64,000 nucleotides of DNA from Scandinavium sp036409475 (GTDB taxonomy: Bacteria; Pseudomonadota; Gammaproteobacteria; Enterobacterales; Enterobacteriaceae). A model generated the notes under the pieces. That model did not search any database, was not told the origin of the DNA, and saw only the letters and a list, made by a program, of their open reading frames with translations. The stretch's first letter is position 1, and each line of letters begins with the position of its first letter. Shown in pieces: positions 25,447-34,226 of this stretch. The position numbers were made by a program, and so were the translations under genes. The stretch is from positions 30,180-94,179 of the forward strand of contig NZ_JAYRCK010000022.1 in the NCBI RefSeq assembly GCF_036409475.1, in the 5' to 3' direction.

Positions 25447-26886
25447 ATGAAAAAAACCACGTTAGCAATGAGTGCCCTGGCTCTGAGTTTAAGTCTGGCC
25501 CTTTCCCCATTATCAGCAAGCGCTGCTGAAACGGCCTCCTCAGCAAACACTGCCCAGCAGATGCCAAGCCTGGCGCCGATGCTGGAAAAAGTGATGCCTT
25601 CCGTTGTGAGCATCAACGTGGAAGGGAGCACCACCGTGAATACCCCAAGAATGGGCCGTAACTTCCAGCAGTTCTTTGGCGACAACTCGCCATTCTGCCA
25701 GGACGGTTCCCCGTTCCAGAACTCACCGTTCTGTCAGGGCGGGCAGGGTGCTCCTGGCGGTAACGGCGGCGGCAGCCAGCAGGAAAAATTCATGGCGCTG
25801 GGCTCCGGCGTGATCATTGATGCAGCCAAAGGCTATGTGGTAACCAACAACCACGTGGTCGACAACGCCAGTACCATTAAAGTTTCCCTGAGCGACGGAC
25901 GTAAGTTTGACGCGAAAGTGGTGGGTAAAGATCCGCGTTCTGATATCGCGCTGATTCAGATTCAGGACCCGAAAAACCTGACGGCGATTAAGATTGCAGA
26001 TTCCGACGCACTGCGTGTGGGTGACTATACCGTCGCTATCGGTAACCCGTTTGGTCTGGGTGAAACCGTGACTTCCGGTATCGTTTCTGCGCTTGGCCGT
26101 AGCGGCCTGAACGTGGAAAACTATGAAAACTTTATCCAGACGGATGCCGCCATCAACCGTGGTAACTCGGGCGGTGCGCTGGTGAACCTCAACGGTGAGC
26201 TGATCGGGATTAACACTGCGATCCTCGCACCAGACGGCGGTAACATCGGTATCGGCTTCGCTATCCCGAGTAACATGGTGAAAAGCCTGACCGAGCAGAT
26301 GGTGAAATACGGCCAGGTGAAACGCGGCGAGCTGGGCATCATGGGCACCGAGCTGAGCTCTGATCTGGCGAAAGCGATGAAAGTTGACGCGCAGCGTGGC
26401 GCTTTCGTAAGCCAGGTGATGGCAAACTCTTCTGCGGCGAAAGCCGGTATCAAAGCAGGTGATGTAATTACGTCCCTGAACGGCAAGCCAATCAGCAGCT
26501 TCTCCGCACTGCGCGCGCAGGTTGGCACCATGCCAGTCGGCAGCAAAGTAGAGCTGGGTCTGGTACGTGATGGCAAACCGGTGAACGTGACGCTGGAACT
26601 GCAGCAGAGCAGCCAGACTCAGGTCGATTCCAATACCATCTTCAACGGTATTGATGGCGCTGAAATGAGCAATAAAGGCGCTGATAAAGGTGTCGTGGTG
26701 AATGGCGTGAAAGGTGGGTCATCTGCGGCTCAAATCGGCCTGAAGAAAGGCGATGTGATCATCGGTGCTAACCAGCAGCCAGTGAAGAACATTGCGGATT
26801 TACGCAAAATCCTCGACAGCAAGCCGTCTGTTCTGGCGCTGAACATTCAGCGTGGCGACAGCACTATCTATCTGCTGATGCAGTAA
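25447..26886 (+). CDS. degP: Periplasmic serine protease/chaperone DegP (HtrA)
   Basis: DegP degrades or refolds misfolded envelope proteins and forms cages from trimers. It has a 26-residue signal peptide ending SASA/AE, the protease domain with catalytic His136 (NNHVVDN), Asp166 (RSDIALI) and Ser241 (NRGNSGGAL), then PDZ1 (near 290-380) and PDZ2 (near 395-479). The LA loop holds two cysteines, Cys84 and Cys96, as in E. coli. The 479 residues are slightly longer than E. coli (474), from changes in the LA-loop and linker regions. Promoter elements upstream indicate sigma-E and probably Cpx control. Confidence 0.97.
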   Translation: MKKTTLAMSALALSLSLALSPLSASAAETASSANTAQQMPSLAPMLEKVMPSVVSINVEGSTTVNTPRMGRNFQQFFGDNSPFCQDGSPFQNSPFCQGGQGAPGGNGGGSQQEKFMALGSGVIIDAAKGYVVTNNHVVDNASTIKVSLSDGRKFDAKVVGKDPRSDIALIQIQDPKNLTAIKIADSDALRVGDYTVAIGNPFGLGETVTSGIVSALGRSGLNVENYENFIQTDAAINRGNSGGALVNLNGELIGINTAILAPDGGNIGIGFAIPSNMVKSLTEQMVKYGQVKRGELGIMGTELSSDLAKAMKVDAQRGAFVSQVMANSSAAKAGIKAGDVITSLNGKPISSFSALRAQVGTMPVGSKVELGLVRDGKPVNVTLELQQSSQTQVDSNTIFNGIDGAEMSNKGADKGVVVNGVKGGSSAAQIGLKKGDVIIGANQQPVKNIADLRKILDSKPSVLALNIQRGDSTIYLLMQ

Positions 26887-26904
26887 TCGTTAATTGCTGA
26901 TAAC

Positions 26905-26937
26905 AAGCCCTTCTCCTGTGGAGAGGGGCTTTTTTTA
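26905..26937 (+). terminator. Intrinsic terminator of degP
   Basis: The stem AAGCCCTTCTC against GAGAGGGGCTT, with a short loop, is followed by seven T residues, 19 bases after the degP stop. Confidence 0.9.
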
Positions 26938-26944
26938 TGCTTTA

Positions 26945-27022
26945 TTGCCCGGCGGCGCTACGCTTGCCAGGCCTACAAATTCGATGTGCGACGTAGGCCA
27001 GGTGGAGTATAGCCGCCTTGGG
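26945..27022. repeat. Degenerate REP pair between degP and yaeH
   Basis: A REP-type hairpin (GCCCGGCGGCGCTACG to CTTGCCAGGCCTACA) is followed by a partner (CGTAGGCCAGGTGG to CCGCCTTGGG) that has lost much of its pairing. No coding frame is present. In E. coli K-12 the cdaR gene lies here; nothing resembling it remains. Confidence 0.65.
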
Positions 27023-27032
27023 ATGTAAAAAA

Positions 27033-27049
27033 GCCGGGAATGACCCGGC
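27033..27049 (-). terminator. Intrinsic terminator of yaeH
   Basis: Read on the minus strand, GCCGGGTCATTCCCGGC is followed by a run of six T residues. It lies about 27 bases after the yaeH stop. Confidence 0.85.
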
Positions 27050-27075
27050 CTCACTAGTGCTGAACTGACAGTGCG

Positions 27076-27465
27076 TTATTTATTGCGGGTCAGTTTTTCC
27101 AGATCGGATTCAATCTCGCTGATCTTGTTGGCGACCACGCTTTCCAGATGACGCAGATCGTCGAGGATCTTGCGCTTCAGATCCACCTCGGTACGGTCGC
27201 GTTTGCACAGTTGATCCAGTTCGTCGATCACGTAGCGCAGATTAGGGCTGATTTCCTGCACTTCTTTGTAGCCCTGGCCCACACCGTCGGCCACCACGGT
27301 TTTACGTTGGCGCGGGTATTTAAACTTCACGCTCTTCGCGAAAAACTCGCCCTTATCCTTATGAAAATAGATTTTCAGGATATCGTTGTTGGCTTCCTGC
27401 CGGAGGCTGTAACGATCGATTTCATCAGGATTGGTAATGCCCAAACTTTTCAGATTGTCGTACAT
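27076..27465 (-). CDS. yaeH: DUF3461 family protein YaeH
   Basis: This is a small, soluble, highly charged protein of 129 residues, conserved in gamma-proteobacteria with no known function. It starts MYDNLKSLGITNPDEIDRYSLRQEANNDILKIYF and its C-terminal half (near 80-129) is heptad-like and rich in Leu, Glu and Lys, suggesting a coiled coil. No enzyme motif is visible. It lies between degP and dapD, on the dapD strand, with its own terminator. Confidence 0.92.
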   Translation of the reverse strand: MYDNLKSLGITNPDEIDRYSLRQEANNDILKIYFHKDKGEFFAKSVKFKYPRQRKTVVADGVGQGYKEVQEISPNLRYVIDELDQLCKRDRTEVDLKRKILDDLRHLESVVANKISEIESDLEKLTRNK

Positions 27466-27539
27466 AGCGGTATCCTTGGATTAAACATAACCTTTGAATA
27501 ATTAACGAAAAAATCTATTTTCGCCAGCGGCAGAGATAA

Positions 27540-27565
27540 AAAAAGCGGGGTGGCCCCCGCTTTTC
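27540..27565 (-). terminator. Intrinsic terminator of dapD
   Basis: Read on the minus strand, AAAAGCGGGGG and CCCCGCTTTTT form a strong stem around a short loop and run into a T-rich tract, 11 bases past the dapD stop. Confidence 0.88.
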
Positions 27566-27576
27566 GTTATAGCTGA

Positions 27577-28401
27577 TTAATCGATGGTGCGGAGCAGTTC
27601 GTTGATGCCCACTTTACCGCGGGTTTTGGCGTCCACTTTCTTAACGATAACCGCACAGTACAGGCTGTATTTACCGTCTTTGGACGGCAGGTTGCCGGAA
27701 ACCACCACGGAACCCGCAGGGACGCGACCGTAGAACACTTCGCCGGTTTCACGATCGTAGATTTTGGTGCTCTGGCCGATGTATACGCCCATGGAGATAA
27801 CGGAACCCTCTTCAACGATAACGCCTTCCACCACTTCGGAACGCGCGCCAATGAAGCAGTTATCTTCGATGATGGTTGGGTTTGCCTGCAGTGGCTCAAG
27901 TACGCCGCCGATGCCCACGCCACCGGAGAGGTGAACGTTTTTACCGATCTGCGCGCAGGACCCTACGGTCGCCCAGGTGTCCACCATCGAACCTTCGTCA
28001 ACGTAAGCACCAATGTTCACATAAGAGGGCATCAGAACGGTGTTACGGGCGATATATGCGCCCTGACGAACCGCGGCTGGAGGCACGACACGGAAGCCTT
28101 CTTTCTGGAAGCGAGCTTCGTCGTAGTCCGCGAATTTCATCGGCACTTTATCGAAGTAGCGGCTTTCCGCGCCGTCGATAACCTGGTTATCGTTGATACG
28201 GAAAGAGAGCAGTACCGCTTTCTTCAGCCACTGATGAGTCACCCACTGGCCATCAATCTTCTCTGCAACGCGCAGAGCGCCGGAATCCAGCAGGGCAATA
28301 ACCTGATTTACCGCTTCACGGGTCACGGTATCCACATTCGCCGGAGTGATGTCGGCGCGGCGCTCAAAAGCGGTCTCAATAACGTTCTGTAACTGCTGCA
28401 T
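27577..28401 (-). CDS. dapD: Tetrahydrodipicolinate N-succinyltransferase
   Basis: DapD transfers succinyl from succinyl-CoA to tetrahydrodipicolinate in lysine and meso-diaminopimelate synthesis. The 274-residue length matches E. coli. It has a helical N-terminal domain and a left-handed parallel beta-helix built of hexapeptide repeats, visible from about residue 105 (NTVLMPSYVNIGAYVDEGSM, then GVGIGGVLEPL, FIGARSEVVEGVIVEEGSVI). The C-terminus carries VSGNLPSKDGKYSLYCAVIV. It is downstream of glnD with a 30-bp gap. Confidence 0.98.
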   Translation of the reverse strand: MQQLQNVIETAFERRADITPANVDTVTREAVNQVIALLDSGALRVAEKIDGQWVTHQWLKKAVLLSFRINDNQVIDGAESRYFDKVPMKFADYDEARFQKEGFRVVPPAAVRQGAYIARNTVLMPSYVNIGAYVDEGSMVDTWATVGSCAQIGKNVHLSGGVGIGGVLEPLQANPTIIEDNCFIGARSEVVEGVIVEEGSVISMGVYIGQSTKIYDRETGEVFYGRVPAGSVVVSGNLPSKDGKYSLYCAVIVKKVDAKTRGKVGINELLRTID

Positions 28402-28431
28402 TGTTAAACTCTTTCCATTAAAAAAAACACA

Positions 28432-31095
28432 CTACCCTTTATCGTTTGGATTGAGGGCCGCTGTCAACCGCTGTTGCACTTCCAGCTGCAGCTCATTATT
28501 AAGCGCACGCCGGTCGGCTGTCGCGATTATAAATAAATCTTCTACTCGTTCACCAATTGTCGTAATTCTTGCCCCGTGGAGCGAAATACCGAGGTCAGCG
28601 AACACCTGGCCTACCCGAGCTAAAAGTCCTGGCTGATCGAGCGCAATCAGTTCGAGGAAGGATTTTCTGTCCGTGTGCGTCGGCAGGAAATTCACTTCGG
28701 TATCGACAGTAAAGTGACGAAGTTTTGCTGGCTGACGACGTGGGGCAGGGGGCTGCCATGAACGCTGAGAAATTGCCTGCTCAAGCCCCTGACGAATGGC
28801 TTCGTGTCTGTCGTTGGACAGTGGGCTGCCGTCTGGCTCCAGCACAATAAAGGTGTCCATCGCCATGCCGTCTCGCGTGGTGAAGATTTGCGCGTCATGA
28901 ACGCTGAGGTTGCGCCTGTCGAGTTCCGCACAGACGGCCGCGAACAGGTAAGGACGATCCGGACTCCAGATGAAAATTTCCGTGCCGCCACGTGTTGCTT
29001 GCGGGCTGAGCAGGATCATCGGCTTCTTCAGCTCGTGCTTCAGAAGATGACGGGCATGCCACGCCAGCTGATTTGGCGTGTGGCGCACGAAGTAGTTCGC
29101 CCGGCAGCGCGCCCAAATCTGATGTAGCGCTTCTTCATCGATATTGTCCATCCGCAGCAGCGCCAGTGCCTGAAGCTGATGGTGACGGACACGCTCGCGC
29201 ATATCCGGTGTGCTTTGCATGCCACGGCGCAGCTGTTTTTCAGTGGCGAAATAAAGCTCACGCAACAGGCTTTGCTTCCAGCTGTTCCACAACGTTTCGT
29301 TGGTCGCGCAGATATCGGCGACGGTCAGACACACCAAATAGCGCAGGCGGTTTTCCGTTTGCACTTCTTCGGCGAACTGTTTGATGACTTCCGGGTCCTG
29401 AATATCACGCCGCTGTGCCGTCACGGACATCAACAGATGGTGGCGCACCAGCCAGGCAACCAGCTGCGTTTCACGGGAGTTCAGACCGTGCAGTTCAGCG
29501 AATTTCAGGATGTCCTGTGCGCCAAGAATGGAGTGGTCGCCGCCGCGGCCTTTGGCGATATCGTGGAACAGGGCGGCAATCAGAATCAGTTCAGGATGAT
29601 TCAGCCGCGGCCACAGTTCGACGCACAACGGGTGGCGCGAGCGCGTCTCTTCTTTGGCGAAACTTTCAAGCTTCAGCAGCACCCGAATGGTGTGCTCATC
29701 CACGGTATAAGCGTGGAACAAGTCGAATTGCATCTGGCCGACGATATGCGACCACTGCGGCATATAAGCCCACAGCACGCTGTGGCGGTGCATGGGGAGC
29801 AAGCCGCGACTGACCGCGCCTTGATGGCGCAACATGCTCAGAAACAGTTCTCTCGCTTCCGGGATATAGCAAAGCGGTTGGCTGAGATGGCGACGCGCAT
29901 GGCGCAAATGGCGCAGCGTGGTGGAGTAAATGCCCGTAATGCTGCTGTTACGCACCATGATGTGGAACATGCGCAGAATGGCCTGCGGTTCGCGCATAAA
30001 CAGTGAGTCGTCTCGCAGGTCGATGAGCGTGCCGCGAAGCTGGAAATCGTCGTCAATGGGACGCGGTTTTTCATCTGCTGTCAGCGCCAGAATAGCTTCA
30101 TCAAACAGCTGCAACAGCATCTGGTTTAGCTCGCCCACCCGACGCGTGACGCGGTAAAAATCCTTCATCATCTGCTCAACCGGCTCATTGCCTTCGCCGC
30201 TGTAGTTCAGGCGCTGGGCCACATTGAGCTGACGGTCGAACAGCAGACGGTTGTCGTAGCGGTTAATTTCCAGATGTAGCGCAAAGCGGATGCGCCACAG
30301 CAGGTGCAGACACTCGTTCAGCTCGTTGCGTTCTGCTTCCGTCAAAAAGCCAAAGCCCACCATTTCATCCAGCGAGGTGGCACCGAAATGACGACGAGCG
30401 ACCCATTGCAGGGTGTGAATGTCGCGCAATCCTCCTGGGCTGCTTTTAATATCCGGTTCGAGGTTATAGCTGGTGCCGTGATAGCGCTGGTGGCGTTCGT
30501 TTTGCTCTTCTACCTTGGCGGCGAAGAATTTTTCTGAGGGCCAGAAACCTTCACTGAAAATGTGTTTTTGCAATTCGAGGAACAGGGCAACGTCGCCAAT
30601 CAGCAGGCGCGATTCGATCAGGTTCGTGGCGACGGTTAAATCTGAAAGGCCTTCGAGAAGACACTCTTCCAGCGTGCGCACGCTATGACCGACTTCAAGT
30701 TTGACGTCCCACAACAGCGTGAGTAACTCGCCGATTTTCTGTGCCAGTTCGTCGGGCAGCTTTTTGCGACTCAGGATCAACAGGTCGATGTCAGACAGAG
30801 GATGCAATTCGCCGCGACCGTAGCCGCCAACCGCTACCAGCGCTGCGTCTTCGACGTCGCCAAAGCCGTAGTGCAGCCACAGACGTTGAAGCATCTGATC
30901 GATAAATTCCGTGCGGGCGGTCATCAGGTCTTCTGCCGAAACACCGCTGTCAAAGGCTTCGCCCAGCCACTGCTGAAACTTGTCGAGATGCGCTTTGATA
31001 CTGGCGCAGTTCAGCTCTGAGGCTTCCCAACTCACCGGATAAGCCGGCTGAGTTGGCAGAACAGGTAAGGCTGTGTCAGGTAAGGAATTGCTCAT
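28432..31095 (-). CDS. glnD: Bifunctional uridylyltransferase/uridylyl-removing enzyme
   Basis: GlnD senses glutamine and uridylylates or de-uridylylates the PII proteins GlnB and GlnK, controlling nitrogen assimilation. Domains in order are the nucleotidyltransferase with GGYGRGELHPLSDIDLLIL (Gly90-Gly91, Asp102, Asp104), a linker, the HD hydrolase with ALFHDIAKGRGGDHS and two C-terminal ACT domains (RPYLFAAVCAELDRRNLSVHDA and DQPGLLARVGQVFADLGISLHGA). The start at 31095 (MSNSLPDTALP) gives 887 residues, near the E. coli 890; an ATG at 31107 adds four residues and has a poorer ribosome site. Confidence 0.96.
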   Translation of the reverse strand: MSNSLPDTALPVLPTQPAYPVSWEASELNCASIKAHLDKFQQWLGEAFDSGVSAEDLMTARTEFIDQMLQRLWLHYGFGDVEDAALVAVGGYGRGELHPLSDIDLLILSRKKLPDELAQKIGELLTLLWDVKLEVGHSVRTLEECLLEGLSDLTVATNLIESRLLIGDVALFLELQKHIFSEGFWPSEKFFAAKVEEQNERHQRYHGTSYNLEPDIKSSPGGLRDIHTLQWVARRHFGATSLDEMVGFGFLTEAERNELNECLHLLWRIRFALHLEINRYDNRLLFDRQLNVAQRLNYSGEGNEPVEQMMKDFYRVTRRVGELNQMLLQLFDEAILALTADEKPRPIDDDFQLRGTLIDLRDDSLFMREPQAILRMFHIMVRNSSITGIYSTTLRHLRHARRHLSQPLCYIPEARELFLSMLRHQGAVSRGLLPMHRHSVLWAYMPQWSHIVGQMQFDLFHAYTVDEHTIRVLLKLESFAKEETRSRHPLCVELWPRLNHPELILIAALFHDIAKGRGGDHSILGAQDILKFAELHGLNSRETQLVAWLVRHHLLMSVTAQRRDIQDPEVIKQFAEEVQTENRLRYLVCLTVADICATNETLWNSWKQSLLRELYFATEKQLRRGMQSTPDMRERVRHHQLQALALLRMDNIDEEALHQIWARCRANYFVRHTPNQLAWHARHLLKHELKKPMILLSPQATRGGTEIFIWSPDRPYLFAAVCAELDRRNLSVHDAQIFTTRDGMAMDTFIVLEPDGSPLSNDRHEAIRQGLEQAISQRSWQPPAPRRQPAKLRHFTVDTEVNFLPTHTDRKSFLELIALDQPGLLARVGQVFADLGISLHGARITTIGERVEDLFIIATADRRALNNELQLEVQQRLTAALNPNDKG

Positions 31096-31132
31096 CGCGC
31101 CACCCATAAGAAAAAACGATTACCTATCAACA

Positions 31133-31155
31133 AAAAGCCGGCTTGCGCCGGCTAT
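31133..31155. terminator. Hairpin between glnD and map
   Basis: AAGCCGGC/GCCGGCT brackets a short loop (TTGC). It lies upstream of glnD and downstream of map. Read on the minus strand it is followed by TTTTTG, so it probably terminates map transcription. Confidence 0.65.
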
Positions 31156-31185
31156 ATGTGATGACTGAATGCATCCTGCGATAAT

Positions 31186-31260
31186 CGCCCGGCGGCACTG
31201 CGTTTGCACGGGCCTACAGGATGGAACCGTAGGCCCGGTCAGCGTAGCGCCACCGGGCAT
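31186..31260. repeat. REP/BIME pair downstream of map
   Basis: Two opposed REP-type hairpins, CGCCCGGCGGCACTGCG to CACGGGCCTACA and CGTAGGCCCGGTCAGCG to CGCCACCGGGC, separate the map stop from glnD. Confidence 0.85.
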
Positions 31261-31264
31261 GAAG

Positions 31265-32059
31265 TCATTCGTTGTGCGAGATTATCGCCGGGATGGTGTC
31301 ATCCTTTCTTAGCGTCAGAATTTCGCAGCCGTTATCTGTCACCACAATAGTATGCTCATACTGTGCAGACAAGCTTCTGTCTTTGGTTTTCACCGTCCAG
31401 CCGTCTTTCATGGTACGGATGCGGTAGTCGCCAGAGTTGACCATCGGCTCGATGGTGAACGTCATCCCGGCTTGCAGCACCACGCCGCCGTCATCGGCAT
31501 CATAGTGCAGAACCTGCGGCTCTTCATGGAACACACGGCCAATGCCGTGACCACAATATTCACGTACCACAGAAAAACCTTCAGCTTCCGCGAATTTCTG
31601 AATCGCCGCACCAAGGGTACGCAGACGAATGCCAGGTTTGACCATACGCAACGCCAGATACAGGCTTTCCTGAGTCACGCGGCACAGACGCTCGCCCAAA
31701 ATTGTCGGTTTGCCAACGATAAACATCTTCGAGGTGTCGCCGTGGTATTCATCTTTAATCACGGTCACGTCGATGTTGACGATATCGCCTTCTTTCAGCC
31801 GTTTTTCGTCATCCGGGATCCCGTGGCAGACCACTTCGTTAATAGAGATACAGACGGATTTTGGGAAACCGTGATAGCCCAGGCAAGCCGAAACGGCCTG
31901 CTGCTTGTTGACGATATACTCGTTACAGATACGGTCAAGCTCGCCAGTGCTGACGCCAGGTTTGACGTGCTCTTCAATCATTTCAAGCACTTCGGCGGCC
32001 AGACGGCCAGCGACGCGCATTTTTTCAATTTCTTCAGGGGTTTTAATAGAGATCGCCAT
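31265..32059 (-). CDS. map: Methionine aminopeptidase
   Basis: Map removes the initiator methionine from new proteins whose second residue is small. The 264-residue type I enzyme has all expected ligands: His79, Asp97 (IVNIDVTV), Asp108 (HGDTS), His171 (CGHGIG), Glu204 (TIEPMVN) and Glu235 (QYEHT). It is transcribed divergently from rpsB, as in E. coli. Confidence 0.98.
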   Translation of the reverse strand: MAISIKTPEEIEKMRVAGRLAAEVLEMIEEHVKPGVSTGELDRICNEYIVNKQQAVSACLGYHGFPKSVCISINEVVCHGIPDDEKRLKEGDIVNIDVTVIKDEYHGDTSKMFIVGKPTILGERLCRVTQESLYLALRMVKPGIRLRTLGAAIQKFAEAEGFSVVREYCGHGIGRVFHEEPQVLHYDADDGGVVLQAGMTFTIEPMVNSGDYRIRTMKDGWTVKTKDRSLSAQYEHTIVVTDNGCEILTLRKDDTIPAIISHNE

Positions 32060-32181
32060 GAATTCTGTCCATCGGAGCCGATTTTTTCGGCAATACGGGT
32101 GTTAAGTGCTGACAATGGTAACAGCCGCTGCCATCGACTGCCAAATTGAGAATCATTAACAGCATTCAGCGCCAACAACTG

Positions 32182-32209
32182 TTGGTTTCTCTCTGCGTTT
32201 TATGGTATA
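32182..32209 (+). promoter_or_regulatory. Probable rpsB promoter
   Basis: TTGGTT (32182-32187) and TATAAA (32204-32209), 16 bp apart, lie about 175 bp upstream of rpsB, followed by GCGCGCC near the expected start, a GC-rich discriminator typical of stringently controlled genes. Confidence 0.6.
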
Positions 32210-32279
32210 AAGCGCGCCGAACTTCCATTTCCGTTTTGTGTTGCAAGTCGGAACTGGCAGCGACAAATCTCACTTTGTG

Positions 32280-32383
32280 TAAATAACACACACGTATCGG
32301 CACATACGCCGGGGTGCCCTTCGGGGTCGGTTGTATGGGATACGTGGAGGCATAACCCCAACTTTTATATAGAGGTTTTAAAC
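32280..32383 (+). ncRNA. rpsB leader (t44-type S2 autoregulatory structure)
   Basis: The untranslated leader upstream of rpsB contains paired blocks CACGTATC (32291-32298) with GATACGTG (32339-32346), and an inner GGGGTGCCC/TTCGGGGTCGG segment, matching the layout of the enteric t44 RNA that mediates feedback by ribosomal protein S2. The ribosome site AGAGG precedes the ATG at 32384. Confidence 0.75.
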
Positions 32384-33109
32384 ATGGCAACTGTTTCCAT
32401 GCGCGATATGCTCAAGGCCGGTGTTCACTTTGGTCACCAGACCCGTTACTGGAACCCGAAAATGAAGCCATTCATCTTCGGCGCGCGTAACAAAGTTCAC
32501 ATCATCAACCTTGAGAAAACTGTACCAATGTTCAACGAAGCTCTGGCTGAACTGAACAAGATCTCTTCTCGCAAAGGTAAAATCCTTTTCGTTGGTACCA
32601 AGCGCGCGGCAAGCGAAGCGGTAAAAGACGCTGCTCTGAACTGCGACCAGTTCTTCGTGAACCATCGCTGGTTGGGCGGTATGCTGACTAACTGGAAAAC
32701 CGTTCGTCAGTCCATCAAACGTCTGAAAGACCTGGAAACTCAGTCTCAGGACGGCACCTTCGACAAGCTGACCAAGAAAGAAGCGCTGATGCGTACTCGT
32801 GAGCTTGAGAAACTGGAAAACAGCCTGGGCGGTATCAAAGACATGGGCGGCCTGCCGGACGCACTGTTCGTTATCGATGCTGACCACGAGCACATTGCTA
32901 TCAAAGAAGCGAATAACCTGGGTATCCCGGTATTCTCTATCGTTGATACCAACTCTGATCCAGATGGTGTTGACTTCGTTATCCCTGGTAACGACGATGC
33001 AATCCGTGCTGTGACCCTGTACCTGAATGCCGTTGCTCAGACCGTTCGTGAAGGCCGTTCTCAGGATTTGGCTTCTCAGGCGGAAGAAAGCTTCGTAGAA
33101 GCTGAATAA
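32384..33109 (+). CDS. rpsB: 30S ribosomal protein S2
   Basis: S2 binds late to the 30S subunit near S1 and is needed for S1 association. The 241-residue protein matches E. coli almost exactly, starting MATVSMRDMLKAGVHFGHQTRYWNPKMKPF and ending SFVEAE, with RWLGGMLTNW and FVIDADHEHIAIKEANNLGIPV. Codon use is strongly biased to optimal codons, as expected. It is followed by a hairpin and tsf in the rpsB-tsf operon. Confidence 0.99.
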   Translation: MATVSMRDMLKAGVHFGHQTRYWNPKMKPFIFGARNKVHIINLEKTVPMFNEALAELNKISSRKGKILFVGTKRAASEAVKDAALNCDQFFVNHRWLGGMLTNWKTVRQSIKRLKDLETQSQDGTFDKLTKKEALMRTRELEKLENSLGGIKDMGGLPDALFVIDADHEHIAIKEANNLGIPVFSIVDTNSDPDGVDFVIPGNDDAIRAVTLYLNAVAQTVREGRSQDLASQAEESFVEAE

Positions 33110-33145
33110 TAAGGTTTAAGCCCTTATTAGTACCGAGTATGGATA

Positions 33146-33170
33146 GGGGCCCTCTTAGCGGCCCCTTTTT
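33146..33170 (+). terminator. Hairpin between rpsB and tsf
   Basis: GGGGCC and GGCCCC around an eight-base loop, followed by TTTTT, give a terminator-like structure 37 bases past rpsB. In E. coli tsf is cotranscribed with rpsB, so this is probably a partial terminator that lowers tsf expression. Confidence 0.75.
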
Positions 33171-33227
33171 CACTTTTATAACCGTTTGGCCCTCTGCCGG
33201 GCGGTTCACATTTCCGAGGATTTTAGA

Positions 33228-34079
33228 ATGGCCGAAATTACCGCTTCCCTGGTAAAAGAGCTGCGTGAACGTACTGGCGCAGGCATGATGGATTGCAAAA
33301 AAGCCCTGACTGAAGCTAACGGCGACATCGAGCTGGCAATCGAAAACATGCGTAAATCTGGTGCGATCAAAGCCGCTAAGAAAGCAGGCAACGTTGCTGC
33401 TGACGGCGTGATCATCACTAAGATCGAAGGCAACTACGGTATCATTCTGGAAGTTAACTGCCAGACTGACTTCGTTGCTAAAGACGGCGGTTTCCAGGCA
33501 TTTGCTAACAAAGTTCTGGATGCAGCAGTCGCAGGCAAAATCACTGATGTTGAAGTTCTGAAAGCACAGTTCGAAGAAGAGCGTGTTGCCCTGGTGGCTA
33601 AAATCGGTGAGAACATCAACATCCGTCGTGTTGCTTCCCTGGAAGGCGATGTTCTGGGTAGCTACCTGCACGGTGCTCGTATCGGTGTTCTGGTTGCAGC
33701 AACGGGTGCGAACGAAGAACTGGTTAAGCAGGTTGCCATGCACGTTGCAGCGAGCAAGCCAGAATTCGTTAACCCAGAAGACGTGTCTGCTGAAGTGGTA
33801 GAGAAAGAATACCAGGTTCAGCTGGACATCGCGATGCAGTCCGGTAAGCCAAAAGAAATCGCAGAGAAAATGGTTGAAGGCCGCATGAAGAAATTCACCG
33901 GCGAAGTTTCTCTGACCGGCCAGCCTTTCGTGATGGAACCAAGCAAAACGGTGGGTCAGTTCCTGAAAGAGCACAACGCGACCGTAACTAACTTCATCCG
34001 CTTCGAAGTGGGCGAAGGCATCCAGAAAGTTGAGACTGACTTCGCAGCAGAAGTTGCTGCCATGTCCAAGCAGTCTTAA
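33228..34079 (+). CDS. tsf: Elongation factor Ts
   Basis: EF-Ts is the nucleotide exchange factor for EF-Tu. The 283 residues equal E. coli in length. The N-terminal UBA-like domain (MAEITASLVKELRERTGAGMMDCKKAL) is followed by the signature VNCQTDFVAKD and the core and C-terminal modules. The start at 33228 follows GAGGA; an in-frame upstream ATG at 33186 would add 14 unconserved residues. Strong codon bias fits high expression. Confidence 0.99.
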   Translation: MAEITASLVKELRERTGAGMMDCKKALTEANGDIELAIENMRKSGAIKAAKKAGNVAADGVIITKIEGNYGIILEVNCQTDFVAKDGGFQAFANKVLDAAVAGKITDVEVLKAQFEEERVALVAKIGENINIRRVASLEGDVLGSYLHGARIGVLVAATGANEELVKQVAMHVAASKPEFVNPEDVSAEVVEKEYQVQLDIAMQSGKPKEIAEKMVEGRMKKFTGEVSLTGQPFVMEPSKTVGQFLKEHNATVTNFIRFEVGEGIQKVETDFAAEVAAMSKQS

Positions 34080-34090
34080 TGATGAAAAAG

Positions 34091-34117
34091 GAGCCGCCTG
34101 AGGGCGGCTTCTTTTTG
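34091..34117 (+). terminator. Intrinsic terminator of tsf
   Basis: GAGCCGCC and GGGCGGCTTC with a short loop run into TTTTTG, 12 bases after the tsf stop. Confidence 0.88.
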
Positions 34118-34226
34118 CTCCCATCTTGTGAAAATCAGTCAGGCTCCGATAGGCTTGCACTGGTTAGCGATGGCATAATCGCTGGAAATAACTCATCTCA
34201 AACGTTGACAGTCCCAGGAAAGAAAT

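Noticed and set aside
26887..27075. Small gene in the degP-yaeH gap
   Set aside because: Only terminators and REP-derived sequence are visible; no frame with a ribosome site.
32979..34160. 393-codon open frame antisense to tsf and the end of rpsB
   Set aside because: Highly expressed genes with strong codon bias often leave the opposite frame open; it crosses the tsf terminator and has no conserved motif.
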